DNA from: Dehalococcoidia bacterium
Lineage (GTDB): Bacteria > Chloroflexota > Dehalococcoidia > Dehalococcoidales > RBG-16-60-22
Direction of reading: 5' to 3'
NCBI GenBank assembly: GCA_030605045.1
Contig: JAUWBK010000037.1
Coordinates: 1-8,677, forward strand
Length of the DNA: 8,677 nucleotides
The notes under the pieces are model-generated. The model ran no database searches and had not been told where the DNA came from. It saw nothing but the letters and a program-made list of their open reading frames with translations. This document shows, piece after piece, positions 1 to 6,452 of the stretch. Numbering within the stretch: the stretch's first letter is position 1; each line of letters begins with the position of its first letter. Made by a program: the position numbers and the translations under genes.

Positions 1-1
1 T

Positions 2-400
2 GCTGAGTCCCTGAATAGAGGCATGCTCGTGGTAGTTGATAGTGTTGATGAAGCGATAGAGCTAGCTAACCTCTACGCTCCGGAACACCTCTGCCTGATG
101 GTGGAGAATGCGGTGGCTTACCTTGACCGAATTTCTAATGCTGGCTGCATCCTTATCGGTGGTAACTCAACGGTAGTCCTGGGCGATTATGTGGTTGGGC
201 CAAGCCATGTTTTGCCAACCGGAGGAACGGCTCGGTTTAGCTCCCCGCTTAACCTGACTGATTTTATTAAGTTTATCAACACAATTACGGTAGATGAGAC
301 CAGTTTGAAACAGCTAGGCCCGGCGGCATCAGTCATGGCAAGAGCGGAGGGATTTGATGCTCATGCCCGGGCGGTAGAAAAACGGCTCCAAGCAGATTAG
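2..400 (+). CDS. hisD: Histidinol dehydrogenase, C-terminal part (5' end outside window)
   Basis: HisD is a cytoplasmic, zinc-dependent, NAD-linked enzyme that oxidises L-histidinol through histidinal to histidine, the last two steps of the pathway. Only the last 132 residues are present; the reading frame is open from base 2, so the ATG at 23 is internal and not the true start. The retained part shows the APEHL segment (codons near 79-93) with the Glu-His pair that acts as general base, the GDYVVGPSHVLPT segment whose Asp is a zinc ligand in the family, the GGTARFSSPL stretch, and a late FDAHARAV motif whose His corresponds to the last zinc ligand. The end therefore looks intact and functional. 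It should be the upstream member of a his cluster with hisC and hisB, from which it is now separated by an unrelated gene. Confidence 0.96.
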   Translation, partial: AESLNRGMLVVVDSVDEAIELANLYAPEHLCLMVENAVAYLDRISNAGCILIGGNSTVVLGDYVVGPSHVLPTGGTARFSSPLNLTDFIKFINTITVDETSLKQLGPAASVMARAEGFDAHARAVEKRLQAD

Positions 401-454
401 GTCAGTTCAAGGACCCTGTACCCCTTGCTTCTCCTTAGATAAGGAACTCCCTGT

Positions 455-484
455 TTGCCCTTTGACATAAATTCGTGTTAAAAT
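455..484 (+). promoter_or_regulatory. Candidate extended -10 promoter for the 271-residue gene
   Basis: A TAAAAT hexamer (479-484) preceded by TGT forms an extended -10 element. A TTGCCC hexamer at 455-460 lies 18 nt upstream and could be the -35 box. A better-looking TTGACA at 462-467 is only 11 nt away from the -10, too close for a normal sigma-70 spacer. Transcription would be expected to begin about 6-7 nt after the -10, at or next to the ATG at 491. No Shine-Dalgarno sequence precedes that ATG. This is pattern matching only. Confidence 0.4.
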
Positions 485-490
485 GCGCCG

Positions 491-1306
491 ATGTCCGAAT
501 GTTTCTTAGTCAGCCAAGGTCAGTTTTGCTACCGTAGATTTAGAAGAATGTGGGATAACTTAAATCAAGTAACCAGCACTTTTGAAGAAAGAGCCAGACA
601 GCTTGCTGGCTGCCATTGTTGGCTATGCAAAGCCAGGAACAGTGAAGGTACTTGTTGGGAACAACATGACAAACCGCTTCTTACTCGCTTAGATACCATC
701 ATAAGTACCATGCCACATCGCGAAAGGGATAACCTCACCAAAAGGGCTACTAATATAATCCCGTCGAAGGCGCCAGCGTGGAAAGAAGAATACGACAAGC
801 AGTTTTTGGAAGCTTTAGTTGAAGTTCTAGGGTATGGCTGGTTGCATGATGAATTTCCTTCACACAGAGTGCAATTTGAAGAGCCTCCTGATCTAGTTGT
901 AAGAGATGACAAACGCATATTGGTTGCAGCCATGGCGTGTAAGAGAATCCGAACTTCTGATGCAGACGAGCTATTTTTTGAACAACAGAGCAAAACTGGT
1001 GAGGTCGTGGCGAGATGTGTAGATACTAGGGTATTATCCTCAAGCCCCGCTGAAAACCCCTTCCTAAAGAAGTTGCAGGACACAATATCACAAGCAAAAA
1101 AGCAGTTGAAACAAGTTGTCAGTCCCACCAAATTCATTTTCCTAAGCATCTCTTGGGATGTTTCAGCTGCGATATCCCGTCACAAACCGTGTGTCATAAG
1201 GCTTCTAGAAAAAGAAGCATCCAATCTATGGAAGAGCGGAATTACCATGATAGCATTCGGAGACTTCAAAGCAGACCAGCCGTTTGTTGGGGGTTGCTCG
1301 TGTTAG
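491..1306 (+). CDS. Uncharacterised protein with Cys cluster and degenerate PD-(D/E)XK-like core
   Basis: I do not recognise this 271-residue protein. The N-terminal part is basic and has a cysteine cluster, C41-x-C43-x2-C46-x8-C55, which could hold a metal. Residues about 95-260 alternate predicted strands and helices in the order of a PD-(D/E)XK nuclease fold: PPDLVV (132-137) gives the Pro-Asp, followed by ILVAAMACKR (143-152), then a helix with QAKKQLKQ (201-208) and a hydrophobic strand KFIFLSI (214-220). In an active enzyme the strand would read ExK; here the position two before K151 is Ala149 (codon GCG, one base from GAG), so catalysis is doubtful. Sampled lines contain roughly 35-40% G+C, lower than the his genes. 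It lies inside the hisD-hisC junction, has its own possible promoter, and an internal ATG at 548 is an alternative start. The nuclease-fold reading is an inference; the ORF itself is well supported by length and codon continuity. Confidence 0.75.
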   Translation: MSECFLVSQGQFCYRRFRRMWDNLNQVTSTFEERARQLAGCHCWLCKARNSEGTCWEQHDKPLLTRLDTIISTMPHRERDNLTKRATNIIPSKAPAWKEEYDKQFLEALVEVLGYGWLHDEFPSHRVQFEEPPDLVVRDDKRILVAAMACKRIRTSDADELFFEQQSKTGEVVARCVDTRVLSSSPAENPFLKKLQDTISQAKKQLKQVVSPTKFIFLSISWDVSAAISRHKPCVIRLLEKEASNLWKSGITMIAFGDFKADQPFVGGCSC

Positions 1307-1454
1307 AAATTGCGTCACATGCAAAGCCTAGCCTGAAAATTTCATCTATTTTTATAGTTTACTCGGGGTCACTGAGAAGAATTGAGTAACTCCTGTAAAT
1401 ACGGAATCAATTGGTGCTTCTCAAACAGAAGTTCGGGAACTGTCCAGAGTGCCC

Positions 1455-1460
1455 AAGGAG
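1455..1460 (+). promoter_or_regulatory. Ribosome binding site deciding the hisC start
   Basis: AAGGAG lies 10 nt before the GTG at 1471. The reading frame is open further upstream to a TTG at 1411, but that codon has no purine-rich sequence in front of it, and the extra 20 residues (with two Cys and several Pro/Arg) do not resemble a HisC N-terminus. The GTG start places the conserved KLIRPEL segment close to the N-terminus, as is usual in the family. Confidence 0.65.
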
Positions 1461-1470
1461 AAATCAATTA

Positions 1471-2577
1471 GTGGCTTCAGAAGGGATAGACAAATTGATA
1501 CGGCCGGAACTAATTACTCTTGGGGGCTATGACCCTCATAAATCTCCGGAGACCCTGGAGGGTAAGGTTGAGGTTCCGGCGGAGAGCATTATCAAGCTCG
1601 ATGCCAACGAAAATCCCTACGGTTGTTCACCAAGAGTGCGTCAAGCTTTCGCTGAATACCAAAACTGGCAAATTTATCCTGATGCTGGTCAAACCAAGCT
1701 TCGCCGTCAGTTGCAGGACTATACGGGAGTCGATGCCCACCGAATTGTGGCTGCTTGTGGCAGCGGTGAGCTTTTGGATGATATTCTCTGTCTGTTTATC
1801 GAGCCCGGTGATGAGGTGCTCAATTGTATTCCTACCTTTGATATGTATCGCCTCCGGACACTAATCAATAGGGCTAGGTTGGTAAATATACCCAGGGATG
1901 AAAATTATGCCGTTGATGTCGGTGCCGTAAAGGCAGCCATAACCCCGAAGACCAAACTCATTATTTTGGCTAACCCCAATAGTCCCACCGGCACAGTTAC
2001 GCCACAGTCAGATACTCTGGAGTTGGTAGCTACCGGGATACCGCTATTGGTTGACGAAGCCTACTATGAATTTTATGGGGAAACAGTGGTGCCTTTAGTT
2101 CGCCAGTACCAGAACTTGATGGTGTTGCGAACCTTCAGCAAATGGGGTGGGCTGGCTGGTCTGAGGGTAGGCTATGGAATTTTCCCGCCGGAAATTGCCG
2201 GTTATTTAATCAAAATCAAACTGCCCTATAATGTAAATGTCGCTGCCTTAGTGGCGGTGCAGGAAACATTAAAGGATGTTGATTATTTAATGGATGGGGT
2301 AAAGGCGATAATTGCGGAAAGGGAAAGGCTGTTTGCCGAGCTAAAGAAGCTGAAATGGCTAAAACCTTATCCATCGCAGGCTAATTTTATTTTCTGTTCG
2401 GTGCTGAAGGGTAAGGCAAGCGAACTCAAGCAAAAACTGCAGCAAAAGGGAATTCTGGTGCGATACTTTGATCAGCCTCTTTTGCAAAATAGTATCCGCA
2501 TTAGCGTGGGTAAACCAGAGCACACCGATGCTCTAATTAGAGTACTCCAAAAATTAGAGGGGGAAATAGATGGCTAA
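1471..2577 (+). CDS. hisC: Histidinol-phosphate aminotransferase
   Basis: HisC is a PLP-dependent fold-type I aminotransferase that converts imidazole acetol-phosphate and glutamate to histidinol phosphate and 2-oxoglutarate. From the GTG start it has 368 residues, typical of the family. Landmarks in order: DANENPYG (substrate/PLP contact region), [23 protein letters not shown] (phosphate-contact segment), [17 protein letters not shown] (Asp195 for the PLP pyridine nitrogen and Tyr198), [15 protein letters not shown] with Lys224 as the PLP Schiff-base lysine, and IRISVG with the C-terminal carboxylate-binding Arg. All key residues are present. Its stop codon overlaps the hisB start by 8 nt, so HisB is probably translationally coupled. 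An in-frame TTG at 1411 would give a 388-residue form, which I consider less likely. Confidence 0.96.
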   Translation: MASEGIDKLIRPELITLGGYDPHKSPETLEGKVEVPAESIIKLDANENPYGCSPRVRQAFAEYQNWQIYPDAGQTKLRRQLQDYTGVDAHRIVAACGSGELLDDILCLFIEPGDEVLNCIPTFDMYRLRTLINRARLVNIPRDENYAVDVGAVKAAITPKTKLIILANPNSPTGTVTPQSDTLELVATGIPLLVDEAYYEFYGETVVPLVRQYQNLMVLRTFSKWGGLAGLRVGYGIFPPEIAGYLIKIKLPYNVNVAALVAVQETLKDVDYLMDGVKAIIAERERLFAELKKLKWLKPYPSQANFIFCSVLKGKASELKQKLQQKGILVRYFDQPLLQNSIRISVGKPEHTDALIRVLQKLEGEIDG

Positions 2578-3160
2578 CCGCACGTCTGTGATTAAACGAC
2601 AGACTAAAGAAACCGATATCAGCTTGGAGCTTAATATTGATGGCACTGGTAAGTGGGAGATAACTACCGGGATTAAGATGTTTGACCACCTGTTGTCTCA
2701 GTTGGCGCAGCACGGAGTATTTGACATAAAGATTTCAGCCGCCGGAAGTGACCAGCACCATCTTGCCGAAGACGTTGCCATATGTTTGGGTAAGGCCTTT
2801 AGTGAAGCTCTCGGAGATAAGCGAGGTATCGTCCGTATGGCTGATGCGTCGGTACCGATGGATGATGCTTTAGCCATGGTGGCCTTGGACATCAGTGGTA
2901 GGGGATATACCGTATTAGAGTTACCTTTCCGTGAGAACGATATGTTAGGCTTTCCCACTGACCTTATCCGTCACTTTCTCGAGTCTTTTGCTATTGAAGC
3001 CAGATTTAACCTCCATGCTAAGTTTGCCTGCGGCACTAATGACCATCACAAGGCAGAAGCCCTGTTTAAAGCCCTGGGTAGAGCCCTTGATACCGCGACT
3101 AAAATTGACCCGCGGATTAGCGGTGAACTACCAAGCACCAAAGATTTGCTGGAACGATAG
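2570..3160 (+). CDS. hisB: Imidazoleglycerol-phosphate dehydratase
   Basis: HisB removes water from imidazole glycerol phosphate to give imidazole acetol-phosphate, the substrate of HisC, using two manganese ions bound by His/Glu clusters. The 196-residue protein is the monofunctional form, without the histidinol-phosphatase domain found in enterobacteria. Visible motifs: [12 protein letters not shown] (residues 38-49), [14 protein letters not shown] with the HHxxED metal ligands, [39 protein letters not shown] (second HHxxE metal site) and the C-terminal GELPSTK. The ATG at 2570 is preceded by GAGGGGG (2557-2563) with a 6-nt spacer, and lies within the end of hisC. It is the last plus-strand gene; purC comes towards it from the other side after 32 nt. 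Confidence 0.97.
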   Translation: MANRTSVIKRQTKETDISLELNIDGTGKWEITTGIKMFDHLLSQLAQHGVFDIKISAAGSDQHHLAEDVAICLGKAFSEALGDKRGIVRMADASVPMDDALAMVALDISGRGYTVLELPFRENDMLGFPTDLIRHFLESFAIEARFNLHAKFACGTNDHHKAEALFKALGRALDTATKIDPRISGELPSTKDLLER

Positions 3161-3192
3161 AGGGCAATACTCCTGGCGCCGACCATAAGAAC

Positions 3193-4143
3193 TTATCTTA
3201 TTTCCCTACCAGTTAGCCTTTGGTAAGCCTGCTCGTACCTTCTAGCCGTAGCTTCGATGACTTCTGGTGGTAGCGTGGGGGCAGGTGGCTCTTTATTCCA
3301 TCCGAACTCAACCAGCCAGTCGCGGAGTGGTTGTTTATCATAGCTTGGCTGGGATTGGCCAATTTGATAACGCTTAGCATCCCAGATGCGTGACGAGTCA
3401 GGAGTTAATAATTCATCAATCAGGATAAGCTTGCCATCTTCCAGCCCGAACTCCATCTTGGTATCGGCAATAATGATACCCCTTTTTCGGGCGTATTCTC
3501 GGGCATAATTATACACGGACAGGCTTTTCTCCTTTATTTTTTCGGCTACGTCCTCACCGACCTGCTTTCTTATCTCATCCGTGGTGATCGGTTGGTCATG
3601 CCCGGTTTCTGCCTTGGTGGTCGGGGTGAATAGTGGTTCGGGCAGTTCCTGGCTTTCCTGCAAGCCTCTGGGTAAATGGAGTCCGGAAATGGTGCCATAT
3701 TGCTGATAGTCGGTCCAGCCTGCTCCGGCAAGGTAACCACGCACCACGCATTCAATTGGAATGCGCTTTAATTTTTTGACTACCATGGACCGCCCAGCGA
3801 GGTAAGAGGGGTAAGGAAAGCGATTTTCAGTGGGGATGTAGGTATCAAGGCAGTGAACATCGTCAACGATTTCTATCAAGTGGTTAGGCATCAAGTCTGC
3901 TGTCTGTCGGAACCAGAAGATGGATAGCTGGTTCAGCACGAAACCCTTGTTTGGAATGCCACTGGGCAAAACCAGGTCAAAGGCAGAGATTCGGTCAGTA
4001 GCGATGATGAGCAGGTGGTTACCCAGGTCATAAGTATCGCGCACCTTACCCCGGATGAACAGTGGTAATGGCAGGTCAGTATTTAATAGAACTGATTGGC
4101 TATTACTCGTCTCCAAGCTCCTGATTGTTTTCGATTTAGTCAA
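3193..4143 (-). CDS. purC: Phosphoribosylaminoimidazole-succinocarboxamide (SAICAR) synthase
   Basis: PurC ligates aspartate to CAIR with ATP hydrolysis, giving SAICAR, the step between PurE and PurB. The 316-residue length matches the longer yeast-like/Chloroflexota-type enzyme rather than the roughly 240-residue E. coli form. Motifs: GKVRDTYDL (residues 32-40, nucleotide loop), ATDRISAFD, FVLNQLSIFWF, CVVRGYLAGAGW, PLFTPTTKAETGHD, ADTKMEFG and IDELLTPDSSRIWD. The start is TTG at 4143, which overlaps the end of the NTF2-like gene by 8 nt. No in-frame ATG exists upstream before a stop, and a second TTG at 4116 has AGGAG only 1 nt away, too close for a normal start. The weak start suggests dependence on translation of the upstream gene. 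It is the last gene of the minus-strand cluster. Confidence 0.96.
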   Translation of the reverse strand: MTKSKTIRSLETSNSQSVLLNTDLPLPLFIRGKVRDTYDLGNHLLIIATDRISAFDLVLPSGIPNKGFVLNQLSIFWFRQTADLMPNHLIEIVDDVHCLDTYIPTENRFPYPSYLAGRSMVVKKLKRIPIECVVRGYLAGAGWTDYQQYGTISGLHLPRGLQESQELPEPLFTPTTKAETGHDQPITTDEIRKQVGEDVAEKIKEKSLSVYNYAREYARKRGIIIADTKMEFGLEDGKLILIDELLTPDSSRIWDAKRYQIGQSQPSYDKQPLRDWLVEFGWNKEPPAPTLPPEVIEATARRYEQAYQRLTGREIR

Positions 4144-4582
4144 TTAATCCGGCTAAGGTTTTCTTTATGATTCGGTTGATTGTTGCTTTACTAATGGGGT
4201 CCTTGGTTACCGACTCGGCGAAGTCAAGCCGATCAAAGTATAGTCGTAGGCTCTTAATCTTGTCGTTCTCGTAAACTACGACTTCCGCCTGCTTCGATTT
4301 GATTTCAATGCCACTATGTAGCCTTGCCCTGACGATAAATTCCTCGAATAAGGTATTGCCTTTGACCATAATAACTATCGGCTGGAACTTGATTTGCCAG
4401 AAGTTTTTATACAACCAATCAAGCCACTTCTTTACACCTTCTTTGCCAAATAATCGTTGCCGGAGAAGTTCAATTTCACAGTCGTCAGCAAAGTAGGTTA
4501 ATATCTCCTCAATGTTCTTGCTTTCAATAGCATTATCAAGAGCCATTGCAGCTTTACGAAGTTTGTCCGGCGATTGTTTCAT
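4136..4582 (-). CDS. NTF2/SnoaL-like fold protein
   Basis: This 148-residue protein looks like a single cone-shaped NTF2/SnoaL-like domain. It begins with an amphipathic helix, KLRKAAMALDNAIESKNIEEILTY (about 8-31), in the spacing typical of the family, followed by FADDCEIEL, then FGKEGVKKWLDWLYKNF (a second helix), and a curved sheet made of FQPIVIMVKGNTLFEEFIV, GIEIKSKQAEVVVY and IKSLRLYFDRLDFA. The family includes polyketide cyclases, ketosteroid isomerase-like enzymes and binding proteins, so the substrate cannot be predicted. The ATG has GAGG 2 nt and GGAG 10 nt upstream. It lies 33 nt downstream of purB and overlaps purC by 8 nt, so it is co-transcribed with purine genes and may set the level of PurC translation. 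A direct role in purine synthesis is not shown by the sequence. Confidence 0.85.
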   Translation of the reverse strand: MKQSPDKLRKAAMALDNAIESKNIEEILTYFADDCEIELLRQRLFGKEGVKKWLDWLYKNFWQIKFQPIVIMVKGNTLFEEFIVRARLHSGIEIKSKQAEVVVYENDKIKSLRLYFDRLDFAESVTKDPISKATINRIIKKTLAGLID

Positions 4583-4615
4583 TTCCTCACATCTCCAGGT
4601 TTGGTTATCCTTGAG

Positions 4616-5965
4616 TTACATTGCTCTTGGTGCCAGGCCTGTTGGCTCAGTGATACTGCCTTTCCACTGGGCTTTGGTTAGGCCTAGGCGCTCAAAAATC
4701 TCATCTACATGTCGCAGGTAGTATTGATAGTCAAAAAGCGACTCAAGTTCTGGCTGAGGTAGTACAGCAGTAATTTCAGGGTCCGCCTTCAGCAAGTTGA
4801 GAAAGTCTTTATTCCCCTTCCAGGCTTTCATCGCGTTTTGTTGCACCAGTTCGTAGGCTTTTTGCCGGGAAAGCCCTTTATCAATAAGGGCCAGCATCAC
4901 CCGCTGTGAGAAAATCAAACCTTTGGTAAGTTCTATGTTCTTTTTCATCCGTTGCGGATAAATTTGCAATCCTTTGATTATGGAGACAAAGAGAGCCAGG
5001 CAGTAATCCACTAGTAGACAGGAGTCAGGCAGGATGATACGTTCGGTGGAGGAGTGGCTGATGTCACGCTCATGCCATAGGGTAATATTTTCCATCGCGG
5101 TTAAGGCATGTCCTCTTACCATTCGGGACAAGCCACAGATTCGTTCACATAACTCTGGATTTCGTTTGTGAGGCATCGCCGAGGAACCTGTCTGACCGGT
5201 ACCGAAGGGTTCGCCGACTTCGCCTACCTCAGTTCGCTGTAGTCCTCTGATCTCGGTAGCAAACTTCTCCAGGGAACTAGCGATTATCGCCAGTGTGGTC
5301 ATAAATTGGGCGTGACGGTCACGCTGCAAAATCTGATTTGATATCGGGGACGCAACCAGTCCCAGCTTATGACAAGCTTTCTGTTCAACCTCTGGTGGTA
5401 CCGTAGCATAAGTACCCACGGCTCCGGAAATCTTACCTGCCGCGATGGTCTTTTTGGCTTCGGTAAGCCTTTGTAAATTTCGCCTCATCTCCTCAACCCA
5501 TATTGCCAGCTTTAAGCCAAAAGTAATCGGTTCGGCGTGAATGCCATGGGTGCGACCTATCATCGGTGTGTATTTATGCTCTATTGCTTTTTGGGCTAGT
5601 ACTGAGATGAGCTCTTTGATATCTTGAGTCAGTATCTCAGTAGCTTCCACCATCTGCAAGCTAAGTGCCGTATCTATAACATCAGAGGAAGTAAGACCGA
5701 GGTGAATAAAGCGTGATTCTTTGCCTAGGCTCTCCGATACCGAGCCAAGGAAAGCGGTCATATCGTGGTGGGTTTCCTTGAGAATTTCTTCCATGCGCTT
5801 GATGTTGCATCTGGCCAGTTTTATTTTCGATATTGCCTCCCGGGGAATGGTGCCTATTTCTGCCCAGGCATCACAGACGGCAATCTCTACTTCCAGCCAT
5901 TTGTTAAACTTATTCTCATCTGACCACACTCTTTTCATTTGGGGACGAGAATACCGCTCAATCAT
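4616..5965 (-). CDS. purB: Adenylosuccinate lyase
   Basis: PurB eliminates fumarate from SAICAR to give AICAR and from adenylosuccinate to give AMP. The 449-residue length is typical of the short bacterial form, and the protein belongs to the fumarase/aspartase superfamily. Landmarks: RYSRPQM at the N-terminus, ETHHDMTAF (65-73, with the conserved His), TSSDVIDTALSL (92-103), RTHGIHAEPITFG (138-150, catalytic His), GAVGTYA (181-187), the signature SSAMPHKRNP (261-270) containing the mobile-loop catalytic Ser, and WHERDISHSSTERI (297-310). The ATG is preceded by AAGGAG with a 7-nt spacer and overlaps the end of the upstream gamma-glutamylcyclotransferase-like gene by 8 nt. No key residue is missing. 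Confidence 0.97.
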   Translation of the reverse strand: MIERYSRPQMKRVWSDENKFNKWLEVEIAVCDAWAEIGTIPREAISKIKLARCNIKRMEEILKETHHDMTAFLGSVSESLGKESRFIHLGLTSSDVIDTALSLQMVEATEILTQDIKELISVLAQKAIEHKYTPMIGRTHGIHAEPITFGLKLAIWVEEMRRNLQRLTEAKKTIAAGKISGAVGTYATVPPEVEQKACHKLGLVASPISNQILQRDRHAQFMTTLAIIASSLEKFATEIRGLQRTEVGEVGEPFGTGQTGSSAMPHKRNPELCERICGLSRMVRGHALTAMENITLWHERDISHSSTERIILPDSCLLVDYCLALFVSIIKGLQIYPQRMKKNIELTKGLIFSQRVMLALIDKGLSRQKAYELVQQNAMKAWKGNKDFLNLLKADPEITAVLPQPELESLFDYQYYLRHVDEIFERLGLTKAQWKGSITEPTGLAPRAM

Positions 5966-6419
5966 TGGTTATCTCCTTAAGTGGGATAGCTTTTAGCCTC
6001 TGGATGTAATTACTACTCAACTTATGAATCTCTGCGCCTTTAATTATTTTATTCATGTATTCCTTCGAAGGTGGGATAAAGGGTTCCTCTGCACTCACAA
6101 CTTTATACGTTATAGCCTCTAATTTCTCACCGTCCTCGAGTTGCACCATGACTTTCATCCTCTTATATGTATTCTGATTGACACCTTCAAATTTGTCTAG
6201 AGTAGCCATCCCTTCTTCAGTTACCTCATAAAGTACACCTTCCACAACATCATCTCTGGATTCAACGATATCAGCAACGCCAGCATTATACCTTTTAGAA
6301 GTTTTAGTGAAGCCCAATTTATAATCTCTTAATAACGCTCTTCTAGAATTCTCGTAAGACACTCTACGCTCTCTCATCTGATCAAGATTCATATTAGACC
6401 CATAGGCAAAATAGAACAT
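5958..6419 (-). CDS. Gamma-glutamylcyclotransferase-like (AIG2/GGCT-fold) protein
   Basis: The 153-residue protein has the hallmarks of the GGCT/AIG2-like fold: it begins MFYFAYGSNM, where YGSN (6-9) forms the substrate-carboxylate loop, then LLRDYKLGF, the NAGVADIV strand (45-52), VVEGVLYEV (58-66) and LDKFEG (74-79), with Glu78 in the position of the family's catalytic acid. Characterised members cyclise gamma-glutamyl groups to 5-oxoproline or act on gamma-glutamylamines; the substrate here is unknown. The start is supported by AAGAGG 10 nt upstream. Base composition is strikingly AT-rich compared with neighbouring pur genes (17 of 60 bases are G or C at 6001-6060), which suggests later acquisition. 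It lies 33 nt after the membrane protein gene and overlaps purB by 8 nt, so the two are probably coupled in translation. Confidence 0.9.
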   Translation of the reverse strand: MFYFAYGSNMNLDQMRERRVSYENSRRALLRDYKLGFTKTSKRYNAGVADIVESRDDVVEGVLYEVTEEGMATLDKFEGVNQNTYKRMKVMVQLEDGEKLEAITYKVVSAEEPFIPPSKEYMNKIIKGAEIHKLSSNYIQRLKAIPLKEITND

Positions 6420-6452
6420 CGAGATAATACCTCTTAAATAAACAAGCTCTGT

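Noticed and set aside
405..446. Small hairpins after hisD (CAAGG/CCTTG and TCCTT/AAGGA) as a terminator
   Set aside because: Stems are only 5 bp and neither is followed by a T-run.
462..484. Consensus promoter TTGACA with TAAAAT before the 271-residue gene
   Set aside because: The spacer is 11 nt, well below the 16-18 nt needed; the alternative with TTGCCC at 455-460 is used instead.
565..1149. Long minus-strand open frame opposite the 271-residue gene
   Set aside because: Its translation is rich in Ser, Cys and Leu without domain-like pattern, as expected for an antisense shadow; the plus-strand frame has the coherent alternation of helices and strands and a plausible promoter.
1153..1389. 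Overlapping plus-strand frame that runs past the end of the 271-residue gene, possibly its frameshifted continuation
   Set aside because: The frame-1 protein already contains the predicted last strand (ITMIAFGDF), and the alternative frame has no recognisable structure, so I see no need for a frameshift; the possibility is not excluded.
1356..1391. Imperfect inverted repeat AGTTTACTC / GAGTAACT as a terminator of the inserted gene
   Set aside because: The stem is short, bulged and has no downstream T-run.
1411..1470. TTG at 1411 as the hisC start
   Set aside because: No ribosome-binding site and no HisC-like sequence in the added 20 residues, whereas GTG at 1471 has AAGGAG upstream.
3161..3192. 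Bidirectional terminator between hisB and purC
   Set aside because: Only a 5-bp palindrome (ATAAG/CTTAT) and a GGCGCC site are present; no stable stem with T-run on either strand.
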